Source: Cylindrotheca closterium
Taxonomy: Eukaryota > Bacillariophyta > Bacillariophyceae > Bacillariales > Bacillariaceae
Assembly: GCA_933822405.4 (NCBI GenBank)
Contig: CAKOGP040000047.1
Coordinates: forward strand, 33,622-97,621
Direction of reading: 5' to 3'
DNA length: 64,000 nucleotides
The translations under genes and the position numbers were made by a program. This document shows, one piece after another, positions 50,776 to 61,275 of this stretch. Each line of letters starts with the position of its first letter. Position 1 is the stretch's first letter. Under the pieces are notes generated by a model. The model did no database searches and was not told the origin of the DNA. It saw only the letters and a program-made list of their open reading frames with translations.

Positions 50776-51773
50776 CAATTGAAATGAGGACTATCTGTAC
50801 GAAACGGAAGCTTTTAGAGGGACTTGAGGGGGTGATAGGCGGACATGTAAGCGTACAAATACAATTTAATTACGAAAGTATGAAAGAGTACTGTGAGAAA
50901 GCATCTGAGTTTATTTTGCCTGAGTATTCAGGTAGAATTTGCAAGCACGAGTGGAATATAGATTTTTTAGAGAAGAAACCACAATTGAATAAAGTTTTGA
51001 AAACTCCTTATAGATGGCAAGAATTTGTAAAAAAGGAATTATTAGGTAGGGTACCAGATGATCGTACAGTGGATTAGATTATTGATCCAGTTGGGAATAC
51101 TGGTAAATCTTCTTTTGCGCGAGCCTACGTTTCGGTAGCTCCCACAGAGGGTATATTAATGAAGATAGATAATTTAGATAGGATAGAGCTGACTGTTATA
51201 AAAAAAATTAAGAATTATCGCATGAAATACTACAAGGATCCAAAAGTACTGCTTTTTGATTTTCCACGTGCATCAGATATGGGAAAGATATTATCTGCAA
51301 CTGCCTTAATGGAAGATGTAAAATCTGGTTATTTAGAAACAACTTTTGGAGGTAAGCATAAAGAGATTCAGATCGGGGATATACATGTTGTTGTATTTTC
51401 AAATAATTGTCCAGACTTATCGGTTCTAAGTGTGGACCGCTGGAGACTTTGGACTTTAAGTGGTAAGAGTCTTGGGAACGTAATTTGGCCAGTAAGTGTA
51501 ATACCCTGGATTAAAACAGTGAATACTAAGAATTGGAATCTGATTTGGACTATTCATTTAAAGTACTTAGGTTTAAAAGAGGTATTCACTAATGGAAAGT
51601 TTAATGACATTAATTTACCAGAAGATTGGTTAAAAGAGTTTGGCATAAAAGAATTATATACTAGTGATTTAAGTACACATATAAATTATTCACCTAACTT
51701 TATAAAAATAAAATTAGCAAGTTTATTGAGTGAAGAGTTAATGAGTTTACCCATAATTAATTTCAAAGAATAA
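50751..51773 (+). pseudogene. CRESS-type Rep (locus 4, subfamily B), truncated N-terminus and internal stop
   Basis: The frame opens at 50751 after a stop and begins SRIPHYQLAI, motif II, so motif I is missing. It continues through an ATG at 50784, NYESMKEYCEK (motif III), DRTVD, a TAG at 51075-51077, then IIDPVGNTGKSSF (Walker A, 51078-51116), VLLFDFPRAS (Walker B) and VVVFSNNCPDLSVLSVDRW (motif C), ending at TAA 51771-51773. Apart from the single TAG the frame is open for 340 codons. A shorter helicase-only product could start at ATG 51159, but without Walker A. The N-terminus has been replaced by the toxin relic. Confidence 0.83.
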
Positions 51774-51791
51774 TTAATATTCTTTGAAATT
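51759..51791. terminator. Hairpin between Rep and ORF 51803-52585
   Basis: A perfect 13-bp inverted repeat (51759-51771 with 51779-51791) between convergent frames. Confidence 0.55.
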
Positions 51792-51802
51792 ACTATCTAC
51801 TT

Positions 51803-52585
51803 TTAAAATGCGTCTGGGAAGTGCTTCTTACCAAATTTATAAAGGAACTCACCTACTGGTTTTTTTAATTTTTTAATATCTTTTATTCGGGGTCCATCTG
51901 CTACGTTAAATTTATCTGTTACATTTATTGGTAATTGAACGCCGATTGTACAATTCTCAGCAGTACCAAGTATCGCATTAGTAGTGTGCTCAACTAATCT
52001 TATTGGGATAGCGATTGCAAATTTTGAACCTTTAATAATTGCTTTGGTCTTAACAAAGTCATTAGGTATGTAGTTTTCTAACGTTGAAAAAAACATGCTA
52101 CCTGTCCAGCTTAATGCTACAACACCACTGAGTGATAGAGTGACCGCACCTGTAGGTGATAAGGTTGCTGCAGCAGCATTTAACGTGTTAAGATTGAGAA
52201 CGTTGAGCAAATTAGCACCGTTGAATCCTACTTGTTTGAAGTTGTAATAACGTTTTTTAAATCCTGCTTGAGACCACAGTAAGGGTATATTTTCTTTATC
52301 AGCTGATTCTATTATGTTTTTAACACGCTCCACATGTTTTTCTGTGACTACGGGTTGATATCCAGTCCCTTCGAAATAATTGATGACTTGGCTCATTCCT
52401 TGATCATCAATAAATACAGATGTTTTATCAGGGGATACGAATGTATTTAAACCATAAGCTGATAACTCCTTATTAAGGCATTCGCTTACGTGTTCTGCTT
52501 TGGTTATAGGTTCTAGCAATGACATATCTATAATATCAGTATTACATTTATCTATAACAGTTTTTGCGATTTCATATTTTGCCAT
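51803..52585 (-). CDS. Membrane-associated protein of the accessory island, unknown
   Basis: An intact 260-residue ORF starting at ATG 52585. Residues 1-115 are soluble and mixed charged. Residues about 132-165 (AAAATLSPTGAVTLSLSGVV...) and 185-205 are hydrophobic, and the C-terminus is basic (KDIKKLKKPVGEF). Not recognised. It converges on the Rep gene and is preceded by a tandem ACTTGGATAAGT-type repeat (52586-52620), possibly iterons or operators. Intact where its neighbours are broken, it may still be expressed. Confidence 0.6.
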   Translation of the reverse strand: MAKYEIAKTVIDKCNTDIIDMSLLEPITKAEHVSECLNKELSAYGLNTFVSPDKTSVFIDDQGMSQVINYFEGTGYQPVVTEKHVERVKNIIESADKENIPLLWSQAGFKKRYYNFKQVGFNGANLLNVLNLNTLNAAAATLSPTGAVTLSLSGVVALSWTGSMFFSTLENYIPNDFVKTKAIIKGSKFAIAIPIRLVEHTTNAILGTAENCTIGVQLPINVTDKFNVADGPRIKDIKKLKKPVGEFLYKFGKKHFPDAF

Positions 52586-52620
52586 AAAACTTGGATAAGT
52601 AAATAAAACTTTGGATAAGT
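52586..52620. repeat. Tandem direct repeat upstream of ORF 51803-52585
   Basis: AAAACTTGGATAAGT (52586-52600) is repeated with one inserted T at 52605-52620. Iteron- or operator-like spacing of about 19 bases. Confidence 0.6.
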
Positions 52621-52696
52621 GAATTTGTACAAATTTGGGCTTGACCTTGTATAGCTAATCCCTTGATATAATAGGTTAAAATGCCTGTTATACAAA

Positions 52697-52792
52697 AATA
52701 ATCCTTTACGCATATAATATATATATATGCGTAAAGGATTATTCTTAAGCTGGCTTGTTCTTTGCCTTTGGCAAAGCTTAAGAATAATCCTT
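52697..52792. repeat. Overlapping alternative hairpins
   Basis: A 19-bp perfect inverted repeat (52697-52715 with 52725-52743, 9-nt A/T loop) shares its right arm with a second perfect 17-bp repeat (52734-52750 with 52776-52792), whose loop has its own 7-bp hairpin (CTTTGCC/GGCAAAG). The two large stems exclude each other, as in attenuators or origins. Confidence 0.75.
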
Positions 52793-52822
52793 TATTGGAT
52801 TAGAGAAGATATTTAATGGAGA

Positions 52823-53095
52823 ATGAAAATGAAGCAAAATCACAAATCAAACAAAAACAGATCAAAATTATTTGGGGTCGTAATAAATTCTGTGTTATCG
52901 GAAAAAGTTGATTGGAAAAATATGTCGACTTTAGAGATAGGCGAAAACCTAAAGCGCATAGGTTTTCTTGACAGGTTTAAACTCTCAGAGGCCCTGAATA
53001 ATTTAGAAATTGTTAATGTTAGCCAAAATAAGACTACCATAAATGATTTTTTTGATCAACTTGAGTTAGGTTCAGAAAGTAATACCATAAATTAA
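52823..53095 (+). CDS. Hypothetical protein, 90 residues
   Basis: Intact frame with a Lys/Asn-rich basic start and an acidic C-terminus (FFDQLELGSESN). Just downstream of the paired hairpins. A further 62-codon open stretch in another frame (53097-53285, ending VIYLNSR) may be its frameshifted continuation. Not recognised. Confidence 0.4.
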   Translation: MKMKQNHKSNKNRSKLFGVVINSVLSEKVDWKNMSTLEIGENLKRIGFLDRFKLSEALNNLEIVNVSQNKTTINDFFDQLELGSESNTIN

Positions 53096-53290
53096 ATCAG
53101 ATAATTTACCTCAGTCTCCGGAAAATGTCTTAGCTCTCTATAATTTATCGGATGTTGGGATTCCAGAAAAACCTACAGTAACCAACGCGATTATGAATTT
53201 TTCAGGCACCGACACTAATGGAAGTGCATGGGAATTAAATGTTACAGAAAAATTTAGTGATGTAATTTATCTAAATAGTAGATAGAGGAA

Positions 53291-53645
53291 TTAAGTTAAA
53301 TAGTCCAATAAATCATTTTTTTGTAATAATCCAATTGCCTGAATAAAATATTTTTTAATAATAGTTTTTTGTTGGTTGGAAATTTTAGATGGAATAAATT
53401 CTCGTACCTAAAATACTTTTTCAATATTTATAGAACTAAAAACTTGAATAATTTCAAATAAAACTTGGAATTGATCTTTCGTTAACTTGTTTTTAAATAA
53501 ATCTTCAAACATAAAGAGATAAAGATAATGAAACAATTCTTCAGCAAGCCGAATCTCTGCTACTCATGCTTTTTGATTATTTTTAAATAATTGAACTTCT
53601 AGGACTGTAATTAAACCGCAATAGTAATCATCTGTAAAATATAAT
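53291..53645 (-). pseudogene. Relic of a roughly 110-residue helical protein
   Basis: On the minus strand one frame runs from about 53643 to TAA 53291 with only a TGA and a TAG inside (after NNQKA and after NIEKVF). It reads like a real protein (RLAEELFHYLYLFMFEDLF, LTKDQFQVLFEIIQVF, QQKTIIKKYFIQAIGLL). No ATG is present in frame. Probably a recently lost plastid gene; family not recognised. Confidence 0.45.
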
Positions 53646-53717
53646 AGGCCCAGTAGGAATTGAACCTACATTCCAAATTTAGAAGATTTGTGTCCTAATC
53701 CATTAGACGATAGGCCC
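53645..53717 (-). tRNA. trnR: tRNA-Arg (UCU)
   Basis: Cloverleaf with loop CTTCTAA (UCU), stem CAAAT/ATTTG and a paired acceptor with a terminal G-U pair. Confidence 0.92.
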
Positions 53718-53729
53718 ATAATCAAACGG

Positions 53730-53801
53730 TGGGTAATACAGGATTTGAACCTGTGACCTTCTGCTTGTAAGGCAGACACTCTACCGCTGAGTTAATTACC
53801 C
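53730..53801 (-). tRNA. trnV: tRNA-Val (UAC)
   Basis: Cloverleaf with loop CTTACAA (UAC), stem TCTGC/GCAGA and acceptor GGGTAAT/ATTACCC. No intron. Confidence 0.94.
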
Positions 53802-53913
53802 TATAAAATTATTATATCATATCATTTTATTAAAAAACAACATTAAAATTAAAAGATAATTCTAATATTGTTTTTTAATTTTACTTATGTTAAGATATAT
53901 TTAATAAATTAAA

Positions 53914-53995
53914 GGGTCGGTGTCCGAGTGGTTAAAGGAGGCGGATTGTAAATCCGTTGCGTTATGCTACGTTGGTTCGAATCCAACCCGACCCA
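53914..53995 (+). tRNA. trnY: tRNA-Tyr (GUA)
   Basis: Class II cloverleaf of 82 bases, anticodon GUA in CGGATTGTAAATCCG, acceptor GGGTCGG/CCGACCC. Confidence 0.94.
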
Positions 53996-54014
53996 GTTAA
54001 ATGAAAAATTCGTT

Positions 54015-54209
54015 TTATAACCCAATCATATTTTGAATAATTAAATATAACGATAAACAAAATAGGAAAAAACTACTAATTAAAAAAATCCGTAGTTTTG
54101 GAATTTTGAATAAATTTTTAAATGGTGCTAAAATTATCAAAATTAATCCAGCTAAACTACTAATAAAAAATCGAGGGTATCTTGAAATGTTTGTCCAAAA
54201 ATCGTTCAT
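54015..54209 (-). CDS. ycf33: Conserved plastid protein Ycf33
   Basis: A 64-residue protein with FWTNISRYPRFFISSLAGLIL and LAPFKNLFK, the Ycf33 signature, and two hydrophobic helices. Function unknown; linked in cyanobacteria to PSI cyclic electron flow. Confidence 0.92.
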   Translation of the reverse strand: MNDFWTNISRYPRFFISSLAGLILIILAPFKNLFKIPKLRIFLISSFFLFCLSLYLIIQNMIGL

Positions 54210-54346
54210 AAAATATAACCTATAATTAGTATCTTAAAATTATAATACTAATCTTAATTAAACTTATAAATTTTCGAAGTTGATTCTTAAAAAATTATTA
54301 TTATTTGCTTTTTTATGATATTATTGGACTTAGTAAAGTAGTTTAA

Positions 54347-54419
54347 GGCTCTGTAGCTCAGTGGTTAGAGCAGGGGACTCATAAGCCCAAGGTCGTAGGT
54401 TCAAATCCCACCAGAGCCA
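54347..54419 (+). tRNA. trnM: Elongator tRNA-Met (CAU)
   Basis: Cloverleaf with anticodon CAU and a fully paired acceptor GGCTCTG/CAGAGCC, which separates it from the initiator. Confidence 0.88.
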
Positions 54420-54462
54420 TCTACTTTTATAGTAAAAACGTAAACTTTAATTAATTAGTTTA

Positions 54463-54551
54463 GGAGAAATGGCTGAGTGGTCTAAAGCAATAGATTGCTA
54501 ATCTATCGTACAATTTTTACTGTACCCAGGGTTCGAATCCCTGTTTCTCCT
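54463..54551 (+). tRNA. trnS: tRNA-Ser (GCU)
   Basis: Class II cloverleaf of about 89 bases with anticodon GCU in TAGATTGCTAATCTA and a long variable arm. Confidence 0.93.
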
Positions 54552-54570
54552 GCATTAAAACATTTAACAC

Positions 54571-54600
54571 TTGACAGATTTTTGCAATTTGATTTAATAT
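54571..54600 (+). promoter_or_regulatory. Promoter of trnD
   Basis: TTGACA (54571-54576), 18 bases, TAATAT (54595-54600), about 20 bases before trnD. Confidence 0.6.
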
Positions 54601-54619
54601 TAATACTAAATTTTAAATA

Positions 54620-54693
54620 GGGATTGTAGCTTAATTGGTTAGAGTACCGCCCTGTCACGGCGGAAGTTGCGAGTTCGAGTCTCGTCAGTCCCG
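54620..54693 (+). tRNA. trnD: tRNA-Asp (GUC)
   Basis: Cloverleaf with loop CTGTCAC (GUC) and acceptor GGGATTG/CAGTCCC. The next 256 bases to psaA hold no gene. Confidence 0.94.
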
Positions 54694-54949
54694 TTCTGAG
54701 AACGTTTTTTAAAGATAAGTTCAAGTTTTACATTCATTCAAAGCTTTACTAGATAATTTTTTTTGTTTTAATTTTTATTTTGCTGTTTAATCGGAGTATT
54801 ATGTTGTTTAAAAATTTTTTAAACAAAATTAGAAAAAAAAATATATAATTATTATTAGAAAACTCATAATTAAAAGCATTTTGTTTATTACTTTTTATTT
54901 CATTGTGAGAGTTTCATAGATTTTCGTCTCCACACAGGGAGAAATATTA

Positions 54950-57208
54950 ATGGCAATAAGCTCAACCGATCGTCGTACAAATAACGTACAAGTTTTTGTT
55001 GAAAAAGACGCAGTCGAAACTAGTTTTGCAAAATGGGCACAACCGGGTCATTTTTCTCGTACATTAGCAAAAGGTCCAAAAACAACTACATGGATTTGGA
55101 ATTTACATGCTGATGCCCATGACTTTGACAGTCAAACTAGTTCTTTAGAAGAAGTTTCTCGTAAAATTTTTAGTGCACATTTTGGACAATTAGCAATTAT
55201 TTTCTTATGGATAAGTGGAATGCATTTTCATGGGGCATATTTTTCTAATTATTCAGCCTGGTTAAATGATCCGATTAATATTAAACAAAGTTCACAAGTT
55301 GTTTGGCCGATTGTTGGTCAAGAAGTATTAAATGGCGATGTAGGTGGAAATTTCCAGGGTATACGGACAACTTCAGGTTGGTTCCAAATGTGGCGTGCAG
55401 AAGGTATCACAAGTGAAGTTGAATTATATTGGATTGCAATTGGTGGACTAGCAATGTCGGCAATTATGTTATTTGCTGGTTGGTTCCATTATCACAAAGC
55501 AGCGCCAAAATTAGAATGGTTCCAAAATGCTGAATCAATGATGAATCACCATTTAGCCGGCTTATTAGGTTTAGGTTGTTTATCTTGGTCGGGGCATCAA
55601 ATTCATATTGCATTACCAATTAATAAATTATTAGATGCTGGTGTTTCACCTCAAGAAATTCCATTACCGCATGAATTTTTAATTAATCGGGAATTAATGA
55701 GCCAATTATACCCAAGTTTTTCGAAAGGTTTAACGCCATTTTTTAGTGGAAATTGGAATGAATATTCTGATTTTTTAACATTTAAAGGTGGTTTAAATCC
55801 AGTAACTGGTGGTTTATGGTTAAGTGATATTGCTCATCATCATTTAGCGTTAGCGGTCTTATTTATTTTTGCTGGTCATATGTATCGTACTAATTGGGGT
55901 ATTGGACACAGTATGAAAGAAATTTTAGAAGCACATAAGGGACCGTTTACTGGTGAAGGTCATAAAGGGTTATATGAAATTTTAATAACATCATGGCATG
56001 CACAGTTAGCAATTAATTTAGCAATGATGGGTTCTTTAAGTATTATTGTAGCACATCATATGTATGCTATGCCACCATATCCATACATTGCTACAGATTA
56101 TGCAACACAACTTTCATTATTTACACATCATATGTGGATTGGGGGATTCTGTGTTGTAGGTGGAGCTGCTCATGGAGCTATTTTTATGGTTCGTGATTAT
56201 ACACCATCTAATAATTATAATAATTTGTTAGACCGGGTTTTGCGTCATCGTGATGCAATCATATCACATTTAAATTGGGTCTGTATTTTTTTAGGATGTC
56301 ATGCATTCGGATTTTATATTCACAATGATACAATGCGTGCATTAGGTCGACCACAAGATATGTTTTCAGATAAAGCAATTCAGTTACAACCAATTTTTGC
56401 ACAATGGATCCAAAATATTCATTTATTAGCACCAGGGACAACGGCCCCGAATGCATTAGCTACAACAAGTTATGCTTTCGGTGGGGAAGTTGTAGAAATT
56501 GGTGGAAAAATTGCAATGATGCCTATTAAACTAGGAACTGCTGATTTTATGGTTCACCATATTCATGCTTTTACTATTCATGTAACAGTTTTAATTTTAT
56601 TAAAAGGTGTGTTATATGCACGTAGTTCAAAATTAATTCCAGACAAAGCAAATTTAGGTTTCCGATTTCCTTGTGATGGTCCAGGTCGTGGTGGTACATG
56701 TCAAAGTTCAAGTTGGGATCATGTATTTTTAGGTTTATTTTGGATGTATAATTCACTTTCAGTTGTGATTTTCCATTTCAGTTGGAAAATGCAATCTGAT
56801 GTATGGGGAACTATTTCACCAGATGGTAGTATTTCTCATATTACAGGTGGTAATTTTGCAAAAGGTGCTATTACCATTAATGGTTGGTTACGTGATTTCT
56901 TATGGTCACAAGCTTCGCAAGTAATTCAATCATATGGATCAGCATCATCTGCATATGGTCTCATTTTCTTAGGCGCTCATTTTATCTGGGCATTTAGTTT
57001 AATGTTTTTATTTAGCGGTCGTGGTTACTGGCAAGAGTTAATCGAATCAATTGTATGGGCTCATAACAAATTGAATTTTGCTCCTGCAATTCAACCTCGG
57101 GCATTAAGTATTACTCAAGGACGTGCGGTTGGGTTAGCTCATTATTTACTTGGCGGCATTGGTACGACATGGTCGTTCTTCCTGGCTCGTGCGGTATCGA
57201 TCAGTTAA
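54950..57208 (+). CDS. psaA: Photosystem I P700 apoprotein A1
   Basis: A 752-residue protein of eleven helices that with PsaB carries P700, A0, A1 and FX. The FX ligand loop [15 protein letters not shown] and the C-terminal domain with the P700 His are present. A GGGAGAA ribosome-binding site lies about nine bases before the ATG. psaA-psaB is an operon (64-base gap). Confidence 0.99.
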   Translation: MAISSTDRRTNNVQVFVEKDAVETSFAKWAQPGHFSRTLAKGPKTTTWIWNLHADAHDFDSQTSSLEEVSRKIFSAHFGQLAIIFLWISGMHFHGAYFSNYSAWLNDPINIKQSSQVVWPIVGQEVLNGDVGGNFQGIRTTSGWFQMWRAEGITSEVELYWIAIGGLAMSAIMLFAGWFHYHKAAPKLEWFQNAESMMNHHLAGLLGLGCLSWSGHQIHIALPINKLLDAGVSPQEIPLPHEFLINRELMSQLYPSFSKGLTPFFSGNWNEYSDFLTFKGGLNPVTGGLWLSDIAHHHLALAVLFIFAGHMYRTNWGIGHSMKEILEAHKGPFTGEGHKGLYEILITSWHAQLAINLAMMGSLSIIVAHHMYAMPPYPYIATDYATQLSLFTHHMWIGGFCVVGGAAHGAIFMVRDYTPSNNYNNLLDRVLRHRDAIISHLNWVCIFLGCHAFGFYIHNDTMRALGRPQDMFSDKAIQLQPIFAQWIQNIHLLAPGTTAPNALATTSYAFGGEVVEIGGKIAMMPIKLGTADFMVHHIHAFTIHVTVLILLKGVLYARSSKLIPDKANLGFRFPCDGPGRGGTCQSSSWDHVFLGLFWMYNSLSVVIFHFSWKMQSDVWGTISPDGSISHITGGNFAKGAITINGWLRDFLWSQASQVIQSYGSASSAYGLIFLGAHFIWAFSLMFLFSGRGYWQELIESIVWAHNKLNFAPAIQPRALSITQGRAVGLAHYLLGGIGTTWSFFLARAVSIS

Positions 57209-57272
57209 AATAAATTCAATTTAATCGTTTCCGCAATAACTAAAATTTATATAAATAAGATATTTAATAATT

Positions 57273-59474
57273 ATGGCAACTAAATTCCCAAAATTTAGCC
57301 AAGCCCTAGCACAAGATCCAGCAACAAGAAGAATTTGGTATGGAATTGCAACTGCTCATGATCTAGAAGCACATGATGGTATGACTGAAGAGAATTTATA
57401 TCAAAAAATTTTCGCTTCGCACTTTGGTCATTTAGCAATTATTTTTTTATGGACTTCTGGAAATTTATTCCATGTTGCATGGCAAGGAAATTTTGAAAAA
57501 TGGGTTGGCAATCCATTAAAAGTAAAACCAATTGCGCATTCAATTTGGGATCCGCATTTTGGTGAATCAGCATTAAAAGCATTTAGTAAAGGTAATACCT
57601 ATCCTGTTAATTTTGCATATTCTGGTGTTTATCATTGGTGGTATACAATTGGCTTCCGAACAAATCAAGAATTATATGCGGGTTCAATTGGACTATTATT
57701 ATTATCATGTGTATTATTAATTGCTGGTTGGTTACATTTACAACCAAAGTTTCGTCCAAGCTTATCATGGTTTAAAAATAATGAATCACGTTTAAATCAT
57801 CATCTATCAGGATTATTTGGTGTTAGTTCATTAGCTTGGACTGGACATTTAGTGCATGTGGCAATTCCCGCATCTCGCGGAATTCATATTGGATGGAATA
57901 ACTTTTTAACAACTCCTCCACATCCAGCCGGGTTAACTCCATTTTTTACTGGTAATTGGACAGCTTATGCAGAAAATCCGGATACAGCTAACCATATTTA
58001 TGGGACCTCTGAAGGAGCCGGAACAGCTATTTTAACTTTTTTAGGCGGTTTTCATCCCCAAACACAATCTTTATGGTTGACGGATATTGCTCATCATCAA
58101 TTAGCAATTGCGGTTGTGTTTATTGTTGCTGGTCACATGTATCGCACAAACTTTGGTATTGGTCATAACATGAAAGAAATATTAGACGCTCATCGACCTC
58201 CTGGAGGACGATTAGGGGCGGGTCATGTTGGGTTATTTCAAACCATTACAAATTCATTACATATGCAATTAGGTTTAGCATTAGCTGCCTTAGGTGTAGC
58301 TACATCATTAACAGCTCAGCATATTTATGCATTAACTCCATATGCCTTTTTATCAAAAGATTTCACTACAGAAGCAGCTTTATATACACATCATCAATAT
58401 ATTGCTGGATTTTTAATGGTTGGTGCGTTTGCACACGGAGCAATTTTTTTTGTGCGAGATTATGATCCAGAATTAAACAAAAATAATGTATTAGCTCGAA
58501 TGTTAGAACATAAAGAAGCCATTATCTCTCATTTAAGTTGGGCATCTTTATTCTTAGGTTTCCATACATTAGGTTTATATATTCATAATGATACAGTTGT
58601 TGCATTTGGCCAACCAGAGAAACAAATTTTATTTGAGCCAGTTTTTGCAGAATATATCCAGGCTGCATCAGGAAAAGCTGTATACCAATTTGATGTTTTA
58701 TTATCGTCGTCGACCAGTCCAGCAACGATTGCAGGAAACCAAGTTTGGTTACCAGGTTGGATTGAGGCAATTAATAATGATAAAAATGATTTATTCTTAA
58801 CAATTGGTCCAGGTGATTTTTTAGTTCATCATGCAATTGCTTTAGGATTACATGTAACAGCTTTAATTTTAGTAAAAGGTGCATTAGATGCACGGGGTTC
58901 AAAATTAATGCCAGATAAGAAAGACTTTGGTTATAGTTTTCCTTGTGATGGACCAGGTCGTGGTGGTACATGTGATATTTCAGCATGGGATGCTTTCTAT
59001 TTAGCGATGTTCTGGATGTTAAATACAATTGGTTGGGTTACATTCTATTGGCATTGGAAACATATGGCAATTTGGGGTGGTAATCCAGGTCAATTTAACG
59101 AGTCATCAAATTATATCATGGGTTGGTTAAGAGACTATTTATGGTTAAATTCATCACCATTGATCAATGGTTACAATCCATTTGGGATGAATAATTTATC
59201 TGTTTGGGCATGGACTTTCTTATTTGCTCATTTAATCTGGGCAACAGGATTTATGTTCTTAATTTCATGGCGTGGTTATTGGCAAGAATTAATTGAAACA
59301 TTAGTTTGGGCTCATGAACGTACACCATTAGCCAATTTAATTCGTTGGCGTGATAAACCAGTAGCTTTATCGATTGTTCAAGCCAGATTAGTAGGTTTAG
59401 TTCATTTTAGTGTTGGCTATATTTTAACTTATGCTTCATTCGTTATTGCTTCAACTTCAGGTAAATTTGCATAA
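57273..59474 (+). CDS. psaB: Photosystem I P700 apoprotein A2
   Basis: A 733-residue partner of PsaA with the FX loop [15 protein letters not shown] and [21 protein letters not shown]-terminus. Second gene of psaA-psaB, followed by a long hairpin. Confidence 0.99.
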   Translation: MATKFPKFSQALAQDPATRRIWYGIATAHDLEAHDGMTEENLYQKIFASHFGHLAIIFLWTSGNLFHVAWQGNFEKWVGNPLKVKPIAHSIWDPHFGESALKAFSKGNTYPVNFAYSGVYHWWYTIGFRTNQELYAGSIGLLLLSCVLLIAGWLHLQPKFRPSLSWFKNNESRLNHHLSGLFGVSSLAWTGHLVHVAIPASRGIHIGWNNFLTTPPHPAGLTPFFTGNWTAYAENPDTANHIYGTSEGAGTAILTFLGGFHPQTQSLWLTDIAHHQLAIAVVFIVAGHMYRTNFGIGHNMKEILDAHRPPGGRLGAGHVGLFQTITNSLHMQLGLALAALGVATSLTAQHIYALTPYAFLSKDFTTEAALYTHHQYIAGFLMVGAFAHGAIFFVRDYDPELNKNNVLARMLEHKEAIISHLSWASLFLGFHTLGLYIHNDTVVAFGQPEKQILFEPVFAEYIQAASGKAVYQFDVLLSSSTSPATIAGNQVWLPGWIEAINNDKNDLFLTIGPGDFLVHHAIALGLHVTALILVKGALDARGSKLMPDKKDFGYSFPCDGPGRGGTCDISAWDAFYLAMFWMLNTIGWVTFYWHWKHMAIWGGNPGQFNESSNYIMGWLRDYLWLNSSPLINGYNPFGMNNLSVWAWTFLFAHLIWATGFMFLISWRGYWQELIETLVWAHERTPLANLIRWRDKPVALSIVQARLVGLVHFSVGYILTYASFVIASTSGKFA

Positions 59475-59514
59475 CCGCAAAATTCTTTTTTGGTGATGGT
59501 TATATAGTTAAGTC

Positions 59515-59568
59515 TTGTTGGGTTATTTAGATATAATAGTCACCTATTATATTTAAATAACCCAACAA
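59515..59568 (+). terminator. Long hairpin after psaB
   Basis: 25-bp arms (59515-59539 with 59544-59568) with a single mismatch and a 4-nt loop, 41 bases after psaB. The rest of the 374-base gap to 59848 shows no gene. Confidence 0.8.
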
Positions 59569-59848
59569 AAAATAGTTTGATCAAAACTTAAACATAATAA
59601 AACGTTTAACTTATTCTGGGATTTTTTATTTAGTAAGTCAGCTTCAGATAAAATTTTGTATAACAACTGTAAATTCTATCTACTACATACCTAAATACCT
59701 TTAGCTATATGAAATCCGTACTTCAGTACTCCAATAACCACAGTGTAATATACATTTGTTTTGCAAGCCAAGTCCGTTATAAAACTAATTAATTTTTTTT
59801 AGTTTTAGGTAGAATTAGAATATAAAATAATATAAAATATTCAAACTT

Positions 59849-60268
59849 ATGACATTATTTATTAAAACACCTAAACGGATATTGGAAATGAGTGACCTTT
59901 ATATTATGGCATTAAATTTTTTAATATTCTTTGCTGTAGGTAAAATTTTTAAGGCAGTAATTGAAAAGCAAAAACAAGATAATCCTATAGCTAAACCAAA
60001 AGTAGGCAATATCGGACTTGACTTTTTTTACGACACAGAATTAGCGCATACTATATTAGCATGTGTAGCTGATAATAAACGCTACTTGGTGAAAGATCCT
60101 GAATTAACTAAGATAATTTTCGCTTTAGTTAAGGCAAAAATAAAAAATGAATCCTTAGTATTAGTATTGATGTCAAATGTGATACGTTTTATAGCTTTGA
60201 AATTAATAAACAATGATCAAACTTTAATCATAAAAATTGGTAATATTATAGCTTCGTCAAATAATTGA
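59849..60268 (+). CDS. Island ORF, first of a duplicated pair, unknown
   Basis: An intact 139-residue ORF with a hydrophobic segment (YIMALNFLIFFAVGKIFKAV, residues 18-37), then a helical, Leu/Ile-rich domain (NKRYLVKDPELTKIIFALVK; FIALKLINND). The stop occurs at the corresponding place in the decayed relative at 12.3-13.1 kb, suggesting it is a real gene end. Not recognised. Confidence 0.5.
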   Translation: MTLFIKTPKRILEMSDLYIMALNFLIFFAVGKIFKAVIEKQKQDNPIAKPKVGNIGLDFFYDTELAHTILACVADNKRYLVKDPELTKIIFALVKAKIKNESLVLVLMSNVIRFIALKLINNDQTLIIKIGNIIASSNN

Positions 60269-60272
60269 GTAG

Positions 60273-60701
60273 CCGGATCTGCTTTGGATTTATAGGCGCT
60301 TTAGTTACAACAATGCCATATTGTATTTTGATGCAGCCGAAAATTGTGGGTATAAATGTTCAGATTATTTTGAGCCACTTCTCGAAGAAGGGCCTGCTAA
60401 AACTTATGGGGATAAATCGATGAGTCATCTTTTTATTAGAGAAAACGATAATGCTCGGCAAATGAAAATCTATATACCATCAAAAGCTACAGACGAAGTT
60501 ACTGTTAGTAGTAATGGGGAATTGAAAACGATAAAAATTTACCGTAAAGTTCAAAAAAAGACGAAAGAAGTGAAATTTTTCGACTTTAAACAAGCTGGTC
60601 CTGTCCTTTCAAAATTTAAGGATTTACAAGAACATGAGGTTCCGCAAAAAATTTGTCCGATTAATGACGTTCTTGACATTATTGATATCCAAGTAGAGTA
60701 A
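60273..60701 (+). CDS. Island ORF, second of the duplicated pair, unknown
   Basis: Open from 60273 (no ATG; TTG at 60321 possible) to TAA 60699-60701. It reads ENCGYKCSDYFEPLLEEG, then YGDKSMSHLF and a charged C-terminus with KKTKEVKFFDF and NDVLDIIDIQVE. In a different frame from the preceding ORF, so it is either separate or joined by a frameshift. The relative at 12.3-12.7 kb keeps the same motifs. Function unknown. Confidence 0.45.
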   Translation, partial: PDLLWIYRRFSYNNAILYFDAAENCGYKCSDYFEPLLEEGPAKTYGDKSMSHLFIRENDNARQMKIYIPSKATDEVTVSSNGELKTIKIYRKVQKKTKEVKFFDFKQAGPVLSKFKDLQEHEVPQKICPINDVLDIIDIQVE

Positions 60702-60731
60702 ATAAAATGTAACACTTGATGTAAGTGCTTC

Positions 60732-60780
60732 TTTTAGTGAATAGCAATAACTAACAATTAATTATTGCTATTCACTAAAA
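60732..60780. terminator. 18-bp perfect hairpin
   Basis: Arms 60732-60749 and 60763-60780 pair perfectly, 31 bases after the island ORF and before the converging recombinase relic. Confidence 0.7.
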
Positions 60781-60831
60781 TTATTTTTTATTTAACCTTA
60801 GCCACTTACTTATTTACGACTTAATTTTACT

Positions 60832-61275
60832 TTAAATTAAGAGGCATTCACGAGCCTTAAAATGGCCTGTAAGAAGGTACTTTAAGTTGTGATATACGGT
60901 CTGACGTTTTTGGTCAAATAATTCCTTGATATAAGCAGAAGTAGTATCTAAGTTTTGATGATCAATAATTTGTTTGACAAATTCCATATCTTTGGAATCT
61001 TCCCATAACTGAGTAATATAACCAATTCGAAAACTGTGGCTAGTAATAAATATTAGGCTCGTCGTAAAGTTGTTCGGAAACCTGACGCATAATCTTATTG
61101 TCACCTTTGGTAATGACGACACGACCTAATTGTTTGGAATGATTAGACTCTGTTGTAAAAAGATAAGACTCTAGGTTTTTCATTAGAAAAAGAAATTTTA
61201 AATCTTTTTGTCGATCGTTAATAATTTTTTTTCTTTCCTTAGTTAGAAAGGCTTTGTGAGTACTAGGTCCACGTT
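60832..61275 (-). pseudogene. Tyrosine recombinase (XerC/TyrC-like) C-terminal relic
   Basis: On the minus strand a piece from about 61275 to 61050 reads KNLESYLFTTE and ITKGDNKIMRQVSEQL. After a one-base frameshift near 61045, a second piece reads TSHSFRIGYITQLWEDSKD, IIDHQNLDTTSAYI and a basic end at 60832. This matches a tyrosine-recombinase catalytic domain: His-x-x-Arg, a second His in IIDHQ (usually GH) and the nucleophile Tyr in TTSAY. The N-terminal arm domain is absent. Plastids of several diatoms carry tyrC-type recombinases beside plasmid-derived DNA; this copy is dead. Confidence 0.72.
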
